From the NCBI GenBank assembly GCA_913057765.1, contig CAJXPH010000002.1:1-43249 (forward strand): a stretch of 43,249 bases of DNA, written 5' to 3'. The stretch's first letter is position 1. Every line of letters starts with the position of its first letter. The stretch is from an uncultured Campylobacteraceae bacterium (GTDB taxonomy: Bacteria; Campylobacterota; Campylobacteria; Campylobacterales; Arcobacteraceae). A program made the translations under genes and the position numbers. The notes below the pieces were generated by a model, which saw only the letters and a program-made list of their open reading frames with translations, had not been told where the DNA came from and searched no databases. Of the stretch, positions 6,728 to 15,474 are shown in pieces.

Positions 6728-9260
6728 GCTTAATATAAAAGTCGAAGAATTAATTTCAAATAATGCAGAAGATTTTGAAATATCAAAAGTATTTAGGAAC
6801 TCTTTTAAAAATTATGTGAAATCAATTGATGAAACACTTAATACTACTATTGGAAAAGATTTTTTTGTAAAACATACAAAATATACAGACAAGTTCTTAA
6901 TATCTTTATATAAATATATCTTACGAAAACATTTTGGTGATTATCAACCAATGAGTACTTCAATTCCTATTACATTGATTGCTTTAGGATCTTACGGAAG
7001 AGAGCAACTATGTATCTATTCTGATGTTGATTTAATGATTCTATATGAAGATATTAAAGGTTACAACCTAAAAGAGATTATGGAAGAATTCATAACCCTT
7101 GCATGGGATTGTGGACTAAAACTTGGCTCAAGAGTACATGAACTGAAAGAAATTGAAGAAGAAGTAAAAGAAGATATTACAATTAAATCATCAATTTTAG
7201 AATCAAGGATGATTTATGGTTCAAAGCATTTATGGTTCGGATATCAAAATGTTTTACATAAAATTAGAAAAACAAACCAAAAAGAGTTTATAAATGATAA
7301 ATTAGAAGAACATAAACAAAGACTTTTAAAGAACCCACTTAAAATGGAACCAAATATAAAAGATGGTTATGGTGGAATGAGAGAATCAAATATGATCTTC
7401 TGGATGGCAACAGTTATTTTTGGAGTTTCTGATATTAAACAACTTATGGGAAAAGAATTTACAGAAGAACAATATAAAAAATATAGAGGTTCTTTAGAAT
7501 ATATTTTTCAAGTAAGGAATGCTTTACATAATACTGCAAAGAAAAAACTTGATGTACTTAATTTTGATACACTTCCTGACGTTAGCTCAAAACTAGGATT
7601 TAAACATAAACCTAGACATACAAAAGAGAGACAATGTATGGCTAAATTATTAGAATCATTACATAACGTACATTTCTTTTCTACTGTCATGGTTAAGAAA
7701 TTTACAAGACCAATTGTTTTTGACAAAAAGAATATTAAACTATTAAGACAGAGTAAATACAAAAAGAATCTATATATCTGTGACAACACACTATATACCT
7801 CTTTTCATAGAAAGCCATTAAGCCTAAATGCTTTATTAAAAGAACTTAATGAACTTCCAAAAGAAGTAGAACATTTTGATAGGTCTTATATATATTTTGC
7901 AAATAGATCTAAGCTTCCTAATAGCCAATCTAAAGAGCTAAAAAAATCTATTAAAACTCTTTTATACAAAAAAAGTTTATATCCTGTTATAAAACTATTA
8001 TATAATTCAGGCTTATTTCAAGCAGTACTTCCTATTACTAAAAAAATTATAAATCAACCACAATTTGATGGTTATCATCAACATCCAGTTGATCTTCATT
8101 CTATTAAAACACTAAAAAGAATTGAAGATATTAAAGATACAAATGTAAAAGCTGTTTATGACAACCTAGAAGAAAAAGATAAAGCACTAGTAAGACTTGT
8201 TGCCCTTTTTCATGATGTAGGAAAAGGAAGAACTGTAGATCATCATATTGTAGGAGAAAAACTATTTAAAAATATGACTTCTTCATTTGGTTTTGATGAA
8301 ACACATATTAAAAAAGGTGCTCTTCTTGTAAGATATCATAATATGATGAGTACAGTTGCCAATAATGAAGATATCTATTCAGAGAAAGTAATTCTAAAAT
8401 TCACTGCATTAGTTCAAAATGAACTAAATCTGAAAATGCTTTATGTAGTAACTTATGCAGATATTTCTGCAGTAGGTAAAACAGTTTATAAAAGTTCTAC
8501 GGCACAGTTATTAAAAACACTATACACTCAATGTCTTCCTGCATTTGAAAATAAAGGACTATTAAATGAAAATTCAAGAAGAATAGCAAAACAAGAAGCA
8601 ATTAAAAAACTTAAAAGATATAAAGAGCTACCTAACTTATTAAAGAAAAAAGTAATGTATATTTCTTCAAATCAAATATTTTTACAATTAAAAGCTGAAG
8701 ATATTTTAGATATAGCAATTCATGCAAAAAATGTAAATGATTATATTTATAAGCTTGTAAATGAAACCCATTTAACAATTAGAATCATTAGAAAAGCACC
8801 TTTAAACTTAGGTTTTTTACTTGGTAAACTTGAATTTTTAAATATAGCATCTATGCATATTTTTAAATTATATGATGATAAAAAAGCATTTTATATCTCT
8901 TTCTCTGAAAAAGTAGATAAAGAAGATATCCCTTATGTTGAGGAAGTAATAAAAAGTTCTTTTGATATGACAAGAAAAGTAAAATCTATTACTCCAAAAA
9001 TAGAAAAAAAGAATATTGAAATAGATTGTAACCATACAACATATTTAGCTTCTATGCAAGTTGTTGCACCTGACCAAAAAGGTCTTCTTGCACATATTGC
9101 AAAGGTTTTTGATGATTTTGATATTGAAGTAGAAAGTGCAAAACTTACTGCAAGAAAAGGTATTGCAAAAAACTTAATTTTAATAGAAAAAAATGGAAAC
9201 TTCTGTATCAATCAAGATGAAATAACAGAAGCTTTATGTATTGAAGGAAAAGCAGAGTAA
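6720..9260 (+). CDS. glnD: Bifunctional PII uridylyltransferase / uridylyl-removing enzyme GlnD
   Basis: GlnD transfers UMP to Tyr51 of PII proteins under nitrogen limitation and removes it when glutamine is high. The 846-residue length is close to the usual 850-890. Domains in order are a nucleotidyltransferase (GSYGREQLCIYSDVDLMIL, residues about 91-109, with the SDVD metal aspartates), the GlnD-type helical linker, and an HD hydrolase domain (from YHQHPVDLHS near 450 to LFHDVGKG near 497). Two C-terminal ACT domains follow, the last containing VVAPDQKGLLAHIAKVFDDF. The start overlaps the preceding regulator by eight bases, so translation is coupled. The two glnK products on the opposite strand are its likely substrates. 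It ends in a hairpin shared with the converging aas gene. Confidence 0.96.
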   Translation: MTELNIKVEELISNNAEDFEISKVFRNSFKNYVKSIDETLNTTIGKDFFVKHTKYTDKFLISLYKYILRKHFGDYQPMSTSIPITLIALGSYGREQLCIYSDVDLMILYEDIKGYNLKEIMEEFITLAWDCGLKLGSRVHELKEIEEEVKEDITIKSSILESRMIYGSKHLWFGYQNVLHKIRKTNQKEFINDKLEEHKQRLLKNPLKMEPNIKDGYGGMRESNMIFWMATVIFGVSDIKQLMGKEFTEEQYKKYRGSLEYIFQVRNALHNTAKKKLDVLNFDTLPDVSSKLGFKHKPRHTKERQCMAKLLESLHNVHFFSTVMVKKFTRPIVFDKKNIKLLRQSKYKKNLYICDNTLYTSFHRKPLSLNALLKELNELPKEVEHFDRSYIYFANRSKLPNSQSKELKKSIKTLLYKKSLYPVIKLLYNSGLFQAVLPITKKIINQPQFDGYHQHPVDLHSIKTLKRIEDIKDTNVKAVYDNLEEKDKALVRLVALFHDVGKGRTVDHHIVGEKLFKNMTSSFGFDETHIKKGALLVRYHNMMSTVANNEDIYSEKVILKFTALVQNELNLKMLYVVTYADISAVGKTVYKSSTAQLLKTLYTQCLPAFENKGLLNENSRRIAKQEAIKKLKRYKELPNLLKKKVMYISSNQIFLQLKAEDILDIAIHAKNVNDYIYKLVNETHLTIRIIRKAPLNLGFLLGKLEFLNIASMHIFKLYDDKKAFYISFSEKVDKEDIPYVEEVIKSSFDMTRKVKSITPKIEKKNIEIDCNHTTYLASMQVVAPDQKGLLAHIAKVFDDFDIEVESAKLTARKGIAKNLILIEKNGNFCINQDEITEALCIEGKAE

Positions 9261-9271
9261 TCTCTGCTTTT
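9248..9271. terminator. Bidirectional terminator between glnD and aas
   Basis: The 10-bp stem aaaagcagag / ctctgctttt has a taat loop. The glnD stop codon is in the loop and the aas stop codon lies at the outer edge. T-rich tails exist on both sides, so one hairpin can end both converging units. Confidence 0.75.
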
Positions 9272-12200
9272 TATAAACTTTGAGCTAAAATTTTAGCTGT
9301 TTTAAAATCCTTCTTCCCTGTTCCTAATTTTGGAACATCATCAACGATTTTAATTAAACTTGGAATCATCAACTTATTATCAAATGTTTTTACCATCTCA
9401 TTTTTTAGATTTTCAATAAACTCATTATTTACTCCAGATATGAGTAAAATCACTTTTTCACCTTTTTTTTCATCAGCCAATGAAGTTGCTACAAAATCTA
9501 TTTCATTCTCTTCTTCACTTAAAATTAGTTTTGTAACCTTCTCTTCAATAGCTCCAAGACTTACCATTTCTCCTCCTAGTTTTGCAAACCTAGAATATCT
9601 ATCAACTATCGTTAAAAATCCATCAGAATCTATCTTTCCTTTATCTCCTGTTATATAAAAAATATGACCATCAATTTCTTTTAAAACTGAAGCAGTTTTT
9701 TCTTCATCTTTTAAATACCCTTTCATAACCTGAATACCAGAAATAACTATCATTCCTTCTTGTCCTGATTCTAGTTCCTCAAAACTTTCAGGATCAACAA
9801 TTTTTACAATAGTTCCAGGGATAGGCATGCCAACACTTCCTTGTTTAGTTCCTACTTGCACAGTGAAATCTGGAGCTAAAGTATTTGGTAAGTTACAAGC
9901 CGCCACAGGAGTTGTTTCTGTTACTCCATATCCCTCTATAATATCTTTTCCAAACTTCCTTTTAAAATCTAACCTTACATCTTCTCTTAATTTTTCAGCA
10001 CCTGCAACTGTAAGTCTAAGGCTTTCAAACATCAAAGGATGAACTTTAGAATTTTTTGTATAGAGTCTAAAGAATGTTGATGTTCCACACATGATAGTTG
10101 CTTTATATTTTGATACAAGCTTTCCTAACCCTACTCCATCAGTTGGATCAGGATGTGCAACACATTTTATTCCTTCAATTAAAGGTAAAAAAGTAGTAAC
10201 AGTTATACCAAAAGCGTGAAAAATAGGCAAAGAGGCTACTATTGTATCACTATGGCTTGCATTTATTATCCCTGCAATTTGTTGTGAATTGCCTAAAATA
10301 TTATCACTAGTAAGTTCAACCCCTTTAGGTGTCCCTTCACTTCCTGATGAGAATAAAATTACTGCAGTATCATCTTTTCTAGTTTTCTTAACATGTATTG
10401 CTTTTAATATAAAAGAAGGAAAGAACTTAACAGATAATAAAGTTAAAAGTCCTGAGCTTTTTGAAATAAGTGGTTTTAAATCTTCCACATAAATTACTTC
10501 AGTAAGCTCAAATAACTCACTTACATCTATACCTTTTCCGGCTAACTTCTCGACAAATTTTTTAGAAGCAACTATCGTTTTAATATCTGCTTTGTCAATA
10601 GCTTGTTTTAATGCCTCAATTTCGGCAGTATAATTTAGATTTACAACTGTTTTACCTAACATTATAGTGGAGTAATTTATAAAGGCTCCAGCTGACGTTG
10701 AAGGTAAAAGCAATCCAATATTTTGTCCTTTTATTCTGCTTTCTAATAAATTCTTAAATAATATTGATACTGTTAAAAATTTATGTCCAGACAACTCTAA
10801 ACCAGTTGAATCTCCAAAAATAAAATCACTTCCAACTTCTTTTAAACTATCAAAAATTGTATTACCTAAAGTATCTAAATTTTTAATATGTTCATTCCAA
10901 GATTCAGTTGAAAGTTTTATAACTTCACTTTTTACTAAAGCAATAGTTGCCTTTTCTTTTTTAATTGGTTTTGAAAAAGATACAGTAACACTATTTGTTC
11001 TATATGATTGTTTGAACTTTTTATTAGCACGACTGAACATAGATTCCCATAGTCCTCTAATATAAAAAGATACAACTTTTACATCTGTTTGAGTAAGTTC
11101 CAATATCTTTTCAAAACCTTTTTTAAACTCTCCCATATGACCATTTCTTGTAATACTCCCTTCAGGAAATAAAACAACTATATTCCCTTCATCTAATTCT
11201 TTTGCAATAGTTTGTAAAGCAGATTTACTAGAAGCATTTGAAATAGGAATTGCACCAAATAATTTTAAAACCCAAGTTAAGTACCATTTGTCATAAATTG
11301 GCTTATGCATTACAAATTTTACTTCTCTAGGACTACTCATTAGAATTACTGCCCAATCAATCCAAGATACGTGATTTCCAAGTAATAATATTCCCCCAGA
11401 TGAAGGAATATTCTTAACTCCTTGTACTTCTAAATTGTATTTCATCCCTACTACAAACTTTAAAAATAATAAAATCAAAGATTGAGGAAGTTTATAAATA
11501 GTATATAACGTCCCTCCAATAGTAATTAATAAAATTAAATAAATAGTATTTTTTGGGTCTAAATTTAGAAGTGAAACTATTGTTGTAAGCATTAACATAG
11601 CAAACATTGCTAATGAATGAAACCAATTATTCCCAGCTAGAACTGTTCCTAAAATCTTTCTTTTTGCATTAAACTGAATAAGAGAATTCAATGGTACAAC
11701 AAATAATCCACCAAAAATACCAAAAACTAAAAATGTAAGACCTAATAAAAATGTACTTTCCACTACGGTTGAAACATAAATCGTAATAGCCATACCAAGT
11801 GAAGCTAAAGGAATTGTCCCTATTTCTATATAGTGTTTTGATATTCTTGAATAAATAATCGAACCAATAGCAATACCGATACCCGATGCTGCAATTACAC
11901 CGTTAATTACAAATACATCAGTTATATTTAAATACTGTTTTGCAAAAGATGGGAAAACTGCCATAAGACCTTGAGATATTGCCCAAAAAACAGATAAACC
12001 AATTACAGATAAAAAGATAATATTATTTGAATAAATTGTTTTGATATTTTTACCTAAAAGTTTCCCTTGCATTAAAGCTTTTTTATCTAATTGAAGTTTA
12101 TCATTTGAGTTATATGAAGTTTTTAATTTCTTTAAAACAAAAAGTGAAATTAGCATTTCTAAAAATGCAACAGGAACGATATAATATGTTAAAGGTAATA

Positions 12201-12753
12201 TTGCATCAAGTAAAGCCTCTTTTGTAGTTAATACACTTAAGTTATTTGTATCAAAAAAACTTTCAAACACTAAAGAAGCACTTGCTATTGCAAATAAAAT
12301 TCCAATTATTGATACAGACTGAAGTACTGAATTTCCCTTTGCTAAATTTTTCTTCCCCCAAACATCTAATATAATTCCAAATTTTGCGGGAGAATAAATA
12401 GCACTTTGAACAGCAAGTAATACTAAGTTAAACATTGCTAAATAGAAATTTCCTGAAAGATATGAAAATATCATAAGAACAGATAAAACAAATGATGAAA
12501 CTGCACCATAAACTAAGATATCTTTCTTATTATACTTATCAGATAAGTATCCACTTAATGTAAATAATAATAAAAAAGGTATTATTATCATTGCATTAAT
12601 AATAGATATCCAAACAACTTGCTCACTTCCATCAAAAATCTTAAATGCAATATTTTGTAAAAGTATTTTATGGGATACATCTACTACTGCATTACAAAAA
12701 ACCACAAATAAAAATGCTAATTTTATAACTACTAAATTTGATAACTTTTCCAT
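9271..12753 (-). CDS. aas: LplT-PlsC-acyl-ACP synthetase fusion (Aas-like)
   Basis: This is a 1160-residue fusion for lysophospholipid salvage. Residues about 1-400 are an MFS transporter like LplT, which flips lysophospholipid inward. Residues about 430-620 are a PlsC acyltransferase with NHVSWIDWA (the HX4D motif, near 459) and FPEGSITRNG (near 528). Residues about 650-1160 are an AMP-forming acyl-ACP synthetase with FSSGSEGTPKGVE, GYGVTETTP and a C-terminal ITGDKGKIDSDGF region. E. coli encodes these as two proteins, LplT and Aas; one-chain versions are known in other bacteria. The gene lies three bases after the amidohydrolase, at the end of a MerR-led operon. Reacylation of lysophosphatidylethanolamine is the family role; the exact substrate here is not visible. 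Confidence 0.93.
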   Translation of the reverse strand: MEKLSNLVVIKLAFLFVVFCNAVVDVSHKILLQNIAFKIFDGSEQVVWISIINAMIIIPFLLLFTLSGYLSDKYNKKDILVYGAVSSFVLSVLMIFSYLSGNFYLAMFNLVLLAVQSAIYSPAKFGIILDVWGKKNLAKGNSVLQSVSIIGILFAIASASLVFESFFDTNNLSVLTTKEALLDAILPLTYYIVPVAFLEMLISLFVLKKLKTSYNSNDKLQLDKKALMQGKLLGKNIKTIYSNNIIFLSVIGLSVFWAISQGLMAVFPSFAKQYLNITDVFVINGVIAASGIGIAIGSIIYSRISKHYIEIGTIPLASLGMAITIYVSTVVESTFLLGLTFLVFGIFGGLFVVPLNSLIQFNAKRKILGTVLAGNNWFHSLAMFAMLMLTTIVSLLNLDPKNTIYLILLITIGGTLYTIYKLPQSLILLFLKFVVGMKYNLEVQGVKNIPSSGGILLLGNHVSWIDWAVILMSSPREVKFVMHKPIYDKWYLTWVLKLFGAIPISNASSKSALQTIAKELDEGNIVVLFPEGSITRNGHMGEFKKGFEKILELTQTDVKVVSFYIRGLWESMFSRANKKFKQSYRTNSVTVSFSKPIKKEKATIALVKSEVIKLSTESWNEHIKNLDTLGNTIFDSLKEVGSDFIFGDSTGLELSGHKFLTVSILFKNLLESRIKGQNIGLLLPSTSAGAFINYSTIMLGKTVVNLNYTAEIEALKQAIDKADIKTIVASKKFVEKLAGKGIDVSELFELTEVIYVEDLKPLISKSSGLLTLLSVKFFPSFILKAIHVKKTRKDDTAVILFSSGSEGTPKGVELTSDNILGNSQQIAGIINASHSDTIVASLPIFHAFGITVTTFLPLIEGIKCVAHPDPTDGVGLGKLVSKYKATIMCGTSTFFRLYTKNSKVHPLMFESLRLTVAGAEKLREDVRLDFKRKFGKDIIEGYGVTETTPVAACNLPNTLAPDFTVQVGTKQGSVGMPIPGTIVKIVDPESFEELESGQEGMIVISGIQVMKGYLKDEEKTASVLKEIDGHIFYITGDKGKIDSDGFLTIVDRYSRFAKLGGEMVSLGAIEEKVTKLILSEEENEIDFVATSLADEKKGEKVILLISGVNNEFIENLKNEMVKTFDNKLMIPSLIKIVDDVPKLGTGKKDFKTAKILAQSL

Positions 12754-12756
12754 ATT

Positions 12757-13755
12757 TTATTCCTTTATTAACTTTTGCCAGTTTGTATAAATAATTGATT
12801 CTTCTTCAAAATATTCATTGAAAAACTCTATATTCCTATCAAGCGGGTTTTCAATTCTTTCTAACTCTTTTCTCTTCTTTAATCCTAAAGAATGATATGA
12901 AAACATAGGAGAGAAAGGAACAGGATAATCTGTTCCAAAAAGTAATTTATCATGAATCTGACTTTGGTTTTTTGCCAAGTCTTCGATAATCTTTGATCTA
13001 AAATTCATAACCATTGCAGATAAATCTGCATATACATTCTCATGTTTTTCTAAATACTCTATTGTTTTAAAATAATCATCGCCAAATTTTTTATTATCAA
13101 ATGAAAAGTTATTTAAAAATTTTCTAGGGTTATGTTCCATAATTGTATTTACTCCAAAATGAGCAAGAACAACTTTACATCCTATTTCAATTGCAGAATT
13201 TGCAACCTCGACTTTTTCATATATAGGATTTGATTCAATTGCATGTTCACTTCCCGTATGAATAATAATTGGTAAATCATAAGATTTTATTTTTTCAAAA
13301 TATGGAATATATTTATCATCATTAATATCAATATCCCAATAATTTTGTAAAAACTTCGCTCCTTTGAATCCTTGAGATGCATATTCATCTATTAAATCTA
13401 GAGCATCTACCCTATTAGGATTAACAGAAAAAAATGGAATAACTTCATTTGGATATTTTTTATGTTCATTTAAAACATCTTCATTTGAAGAACATACTGT
13501 TTTATCTCTTGATATTTCTCTTCCTTTTGAATCAATTTTTGCATCAACTGGAAGAACTACAGATTTTTTTACATATTTAGAAGTTTGAATATTATTAATA
13601 AAGGCATCTACAAAAGCATCATATTTTCTATCTAATAAATCATCTTTATCAACACCGAGTTTTTTTGCAAAAAGCGAAATAGCTACCTTGTCATAAACTC
13701 TTGAAAAAGATACATTTGGATTTAATAAATGCGCATGAAAATCTATAGTTTCCAT
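12757..13755 (-). CDS. Amidohydrolase-2 family metal-dependent hydrolase
   Basis: This is a 332-residue TIM-barrel hydrolase of the amidohydrolase-2 (ACMSD-like) group, substrate unknown. Visible metal-site elements are IDFHAHL at the N-terminus, PIIIHTGSEHA near the middle, VVLAHFG with a further histidine, and LLFGTDYPVPF with the catalytic aspartate near the C-terminus. GAKFLQNYWDIDIND is the characteristic substrate-loop region. The start codon overlaps the MerR stop codon by one base (TAATG), and the fused aas gene begins three bases after its end. Strict co-expression with phospholipid reacylation suggests an ester or amide hydrolase acting on a lipid-related or aromatic compound, but that is only context. 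Confidence 0.85.
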   Translation of the reverse strand: METIDFHAHLLNPNVSFSRVYDKVAISLFAKKLGVDKDDLLDRKYDAFVDAFINNIQTSKYVKKSVVLPVDAKIDSKGREISRDKTVCSSNEDVLNEHKKYPNEVIPFFSVNPNRVDALDLIDEYASQGFKGAKFLQNYWDIDINDDKYIPYFEKIKSYDLPIIIHTGSEHAIESNPIYEKVEVANSAIEIGCKVVLAHFGVNTIMEHNPRKFLNNFSFDNKKFGDDYFKTIEYLEKHENVYADLSAMVMNFRSKIIEDLAKNQSQIHDKLLFGTDYPVPFSPMFSYHSLGLKKRKELERIENPLDRNIEFFNEYFEEESIIYTNWQKLIKE

Positions 13756-14393
13756 TATATTTCCTTTTTAAATTCTTCAATAGTATGTCTATTAAAAATA
13801 TAAGGCTTAAATGAGTTTAAAATATCAAGGACTAACACTTCAGGTAAAAAACCAGTCTTTTCTAATACTTTACTACTCAATTCTCTTTCTATTAAAGCAA
13901 GTTTTTTACTTGTGCTCACATACTCTTCAATTAAGTGTGACGATATTTCATAAAGTCTAAGTTCTTCATAGACTTTTAAAACCTGAATCTCTGTTTTAAA
14001 ATAAATCTCTTTATCATCAAGTAAATCAAGATTAATAGCTTCATTTAAAAGTTCTTTATCCAAATCTTTTTTTAAAATAGGATTTTTTATCTCACTTGAA
14101 ATCATTTGAATAGATTGTAAAATCAATTCAGCTCTATCATCAAAGTCTATATTGTAATAATCAAATAGTTCTTTTATATAATCAATTGAAAAACTAAGAT
14201 TATCTTTGAAATATTTAATCATATTTAATACAGTGATAGTAATCTCTGGATAATATTTCATATTTTTTGAAGTATTTACTGTATTAGGGAGTAAACCTTT
14301 TTTATGATAAAAAGAGATTGTATGATTACTAAGTTGTGTCTCTTCAACTAATTCACTCATTTTATAATAGTTTTTATCATCAATAATTTTCAT
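13755..14393 (-). CDS. MerR-family transcriptional regulator
   Basis: This is a 212-residue regulator. Residues about 10-80 form a winged helix of MerR type: YYKMSELVEETQLSNHTISF, then YHKKGLLPNT, then a wing and a hydrophobic INM-like helix. The remaining residues are helical and have no cysteine cluster, so a metal ligand is unlikely; a small-molecule or acyl ligand is more plausible. It is the first gene of an operon with the amidohydrolase (one-base TAATG overlap) and the Aas fusion. Its own promoter carries two related dyads at 14417-14443 and 14470-14494. This implies autoregulation, with repression more likely than classic MerR activation because the sites lie outside the -35/-10 spacer. 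Confidence 0.85.
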   Translation of the reverse strand: MKIIDDKNYYKMSELVEETQLSNHTISFYHKKGLLPNTVNTSKNMKYYPEITITVLNMIKYFKDNLSFSIDYIKELFDYYNIDFDDRAELILQSIQMISSEIKNPILKKDLDKELLNEAINLDLLDDKEIYFKTEIQVLKVYEELRLYEISSHLIEEYVSTSKKLALIERELSSKVLEKTGFLPEVLVLDILNSFKPYIFNRHTIEEFKKEI

Positions 14394-14416
14394 TTTTATT
14401 CCTTCTTTTTATATGC

Positions 14417-14443
14417 AAAGTAAAGAGTTAAACTCTTTACTTT
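14417..14443. promoter_or_regulatory. Operator dyad 1 of the MerR operon (overlaps transcription start)
   Basis: This is a perfect 13+1+13 inverted repeat, AAAGTAAAGAGTT-a-AACTCTTTACTTT with the arms read separately. It lies directly downstream of the -10 box, at the expected transcription start and 24 bases before the MerR start codon. Confidence 0.7.
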
Positions 14444-14447
14444 TGAA

Positions 14448-14476
14448 ATTATAGAAGAAAAAAATAAAAAAGTCAA
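14448..14476 (-). promoter_or_regulatory. Sigma-70-type promoter of the MerR operon
   Basis: On the minus strand, TTGACT (14476-14471) and a perfect TATAAT (14453-14448) are separated by exactly 17 bases. The -35 lies inside operator dyad 2, and the start site falls in dyad 1. This is the best-formed promoter in the window. Confidence 0.78.
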
Positions 14477-14494
14477 GAGTAGAACTCTTTACTT
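14470..14494. promoter_or_regulatory. Operator dyad 2 of the MerR operon (overlaps the -35)
   Basis: The arms aagtcaagagta and aactctttactt around a single central base repeat the arms of dyad 1 with two mismatches. Centre-to-centre distance from dyad 1 is 52 bases, about five helical turns, so bound dimers could interact on one face of the DNA. Confidence 0.65.
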
Positions 14495-14506
14495 TTAAAA
14501 ATGTCG

Positions 14507-15397
14507 TTAGTTTGTAACTATATTATTTCTTTTTTTGAATGAATCCAGGGAAAAGATTACAAGAGCAATCCAGATAAGAGTAAAACTAATTAATTTATCA
14601 AAATTAAACTCTTCATGGTATATAAAAACAGCTACTAAAAAAGCACATGTAGGACCTATATATTGAAAAAATCCTAAAGTTGTAAGTTTCATTCTAGTTG
14701 CTGCTCCATTAAATAAAAGTAATGGAATAATTGTTATCACACCACCTAGGCTTAACATTAGACTTATGTAATCTGTAGAATTTAAAAAAGAGATTGTATC
14801 ATTTGAAATAATATAATATAAATATATCAAACCAAAAGGCAGTAAAATTAATGTTTCTACAAATAAGCCAACGATAGAACCTACATTAACCTTTTTTCTT
14901 ATCATTCCATAAAATCCAAAAGTGAAAGCTAATGTAAGAGAGACTAAGGGGATAGAACCTATTATTATAACTTGGTAAAGTACTGCTAAAGACGCAATAA
15001 AAATCGCAATATATTGATTTCTTGTCATTTTCTCAGAGAAAATTAAATATCCAAGTAATACGTTTACTAATGGATTAATATAATAGCCTAAGGCTGTTTC
15101 CATAATTTTATTGTTTGCAACAGCCCAAATAAAAACAAGCCAATTTATAGATATGAATAATGTAGAAAAAGCTAAGTACTTCAATTTCTTTTTATCTCTA
15201 ATTAATAACTTGAAAATATCAATCTGTTTTGTTATAAATAGTAATGGTATCAAAATTATAAATGACCAAAGAATTCTATGAATTAATACTTCTACAGGGT
15301 CAACACTTACTACTTGTTTAAAGTAAATAGGTGCTATTGCTCCCCAGAATAAAAATGCAAAAATTGCATATATTTGGCCTAATCTATTTTCATTCAA
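14507..15397 (-). CDS. rarD: RarD-type EamA-family transporter
   Basis: This is a 296-residue inner-membrane protein of the drug/metabolite transporter superfamily, RarD subgroup. About ten hydrophobic helices form two EamA repeats. RarD hallmarks are the N-terminal GQIYAIFAFLFWGAIAPIYF followed by VDPVEVLIHRILWS, and the ALGYYINPLVNVLLGYLIF segment. E. coli RarD has about 296 residues. The substrate is unknown; the family is sometimes linked to chloramphenicol sensitivity or amino-acid export. It stands between the ars operon and the MerR operon on the same strand. A hairpin at 15452-15473 separates it from arsA, and a weak GAGAA ribosome site precedes the ATG. Confidence 0.9.
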   Translation of the reverse strand: MNENRLGQIYAIFAFLFWGAIAPIYFKQVVSVDPVEVLIHRILWSFIILIPLLFITKQIDIFKLLIRDKKKLKYLAFSTLFISINWLVFIWAVANNKIMETALGYYINPLVNVLLGYLIFSEKMTRNQYIAIFIASLAVLYQVIIIGSIPLVSLTLAFTFGFYGMIRKKVNVGSIVGLFVETLILLPFGLIYLYYIISNDTISFLNSTDYISLMLSLGGVITIIPLLLFNGAATRMKLTTLGFFQYIGPTCAFLVAVFIYHEEFNFDKLISFTLIWIALVIFSLDSFKKRNNIVTN

Positions 15398-15451
15398 ATT
15401 TTCTCTTTTGTAACTTTTGTGAAACTATAGCCAAATTTATATGAAAGTGGG

Positions 15452-15473
15452 AACAAAGGGAAACCCCTTTGTT
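15452..15473. terminator. Hairpin at the end of the ars operon
   Basis: A nine-base-pair stem (aacaaaggg / ccctttgtt) with a four-base loop lies immediately after the arsA stop. The T-run is on the plus-strand side, so termination in the ars direction may be partial. Confidence 0.5.
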
Positions 15474-15474
15474 T

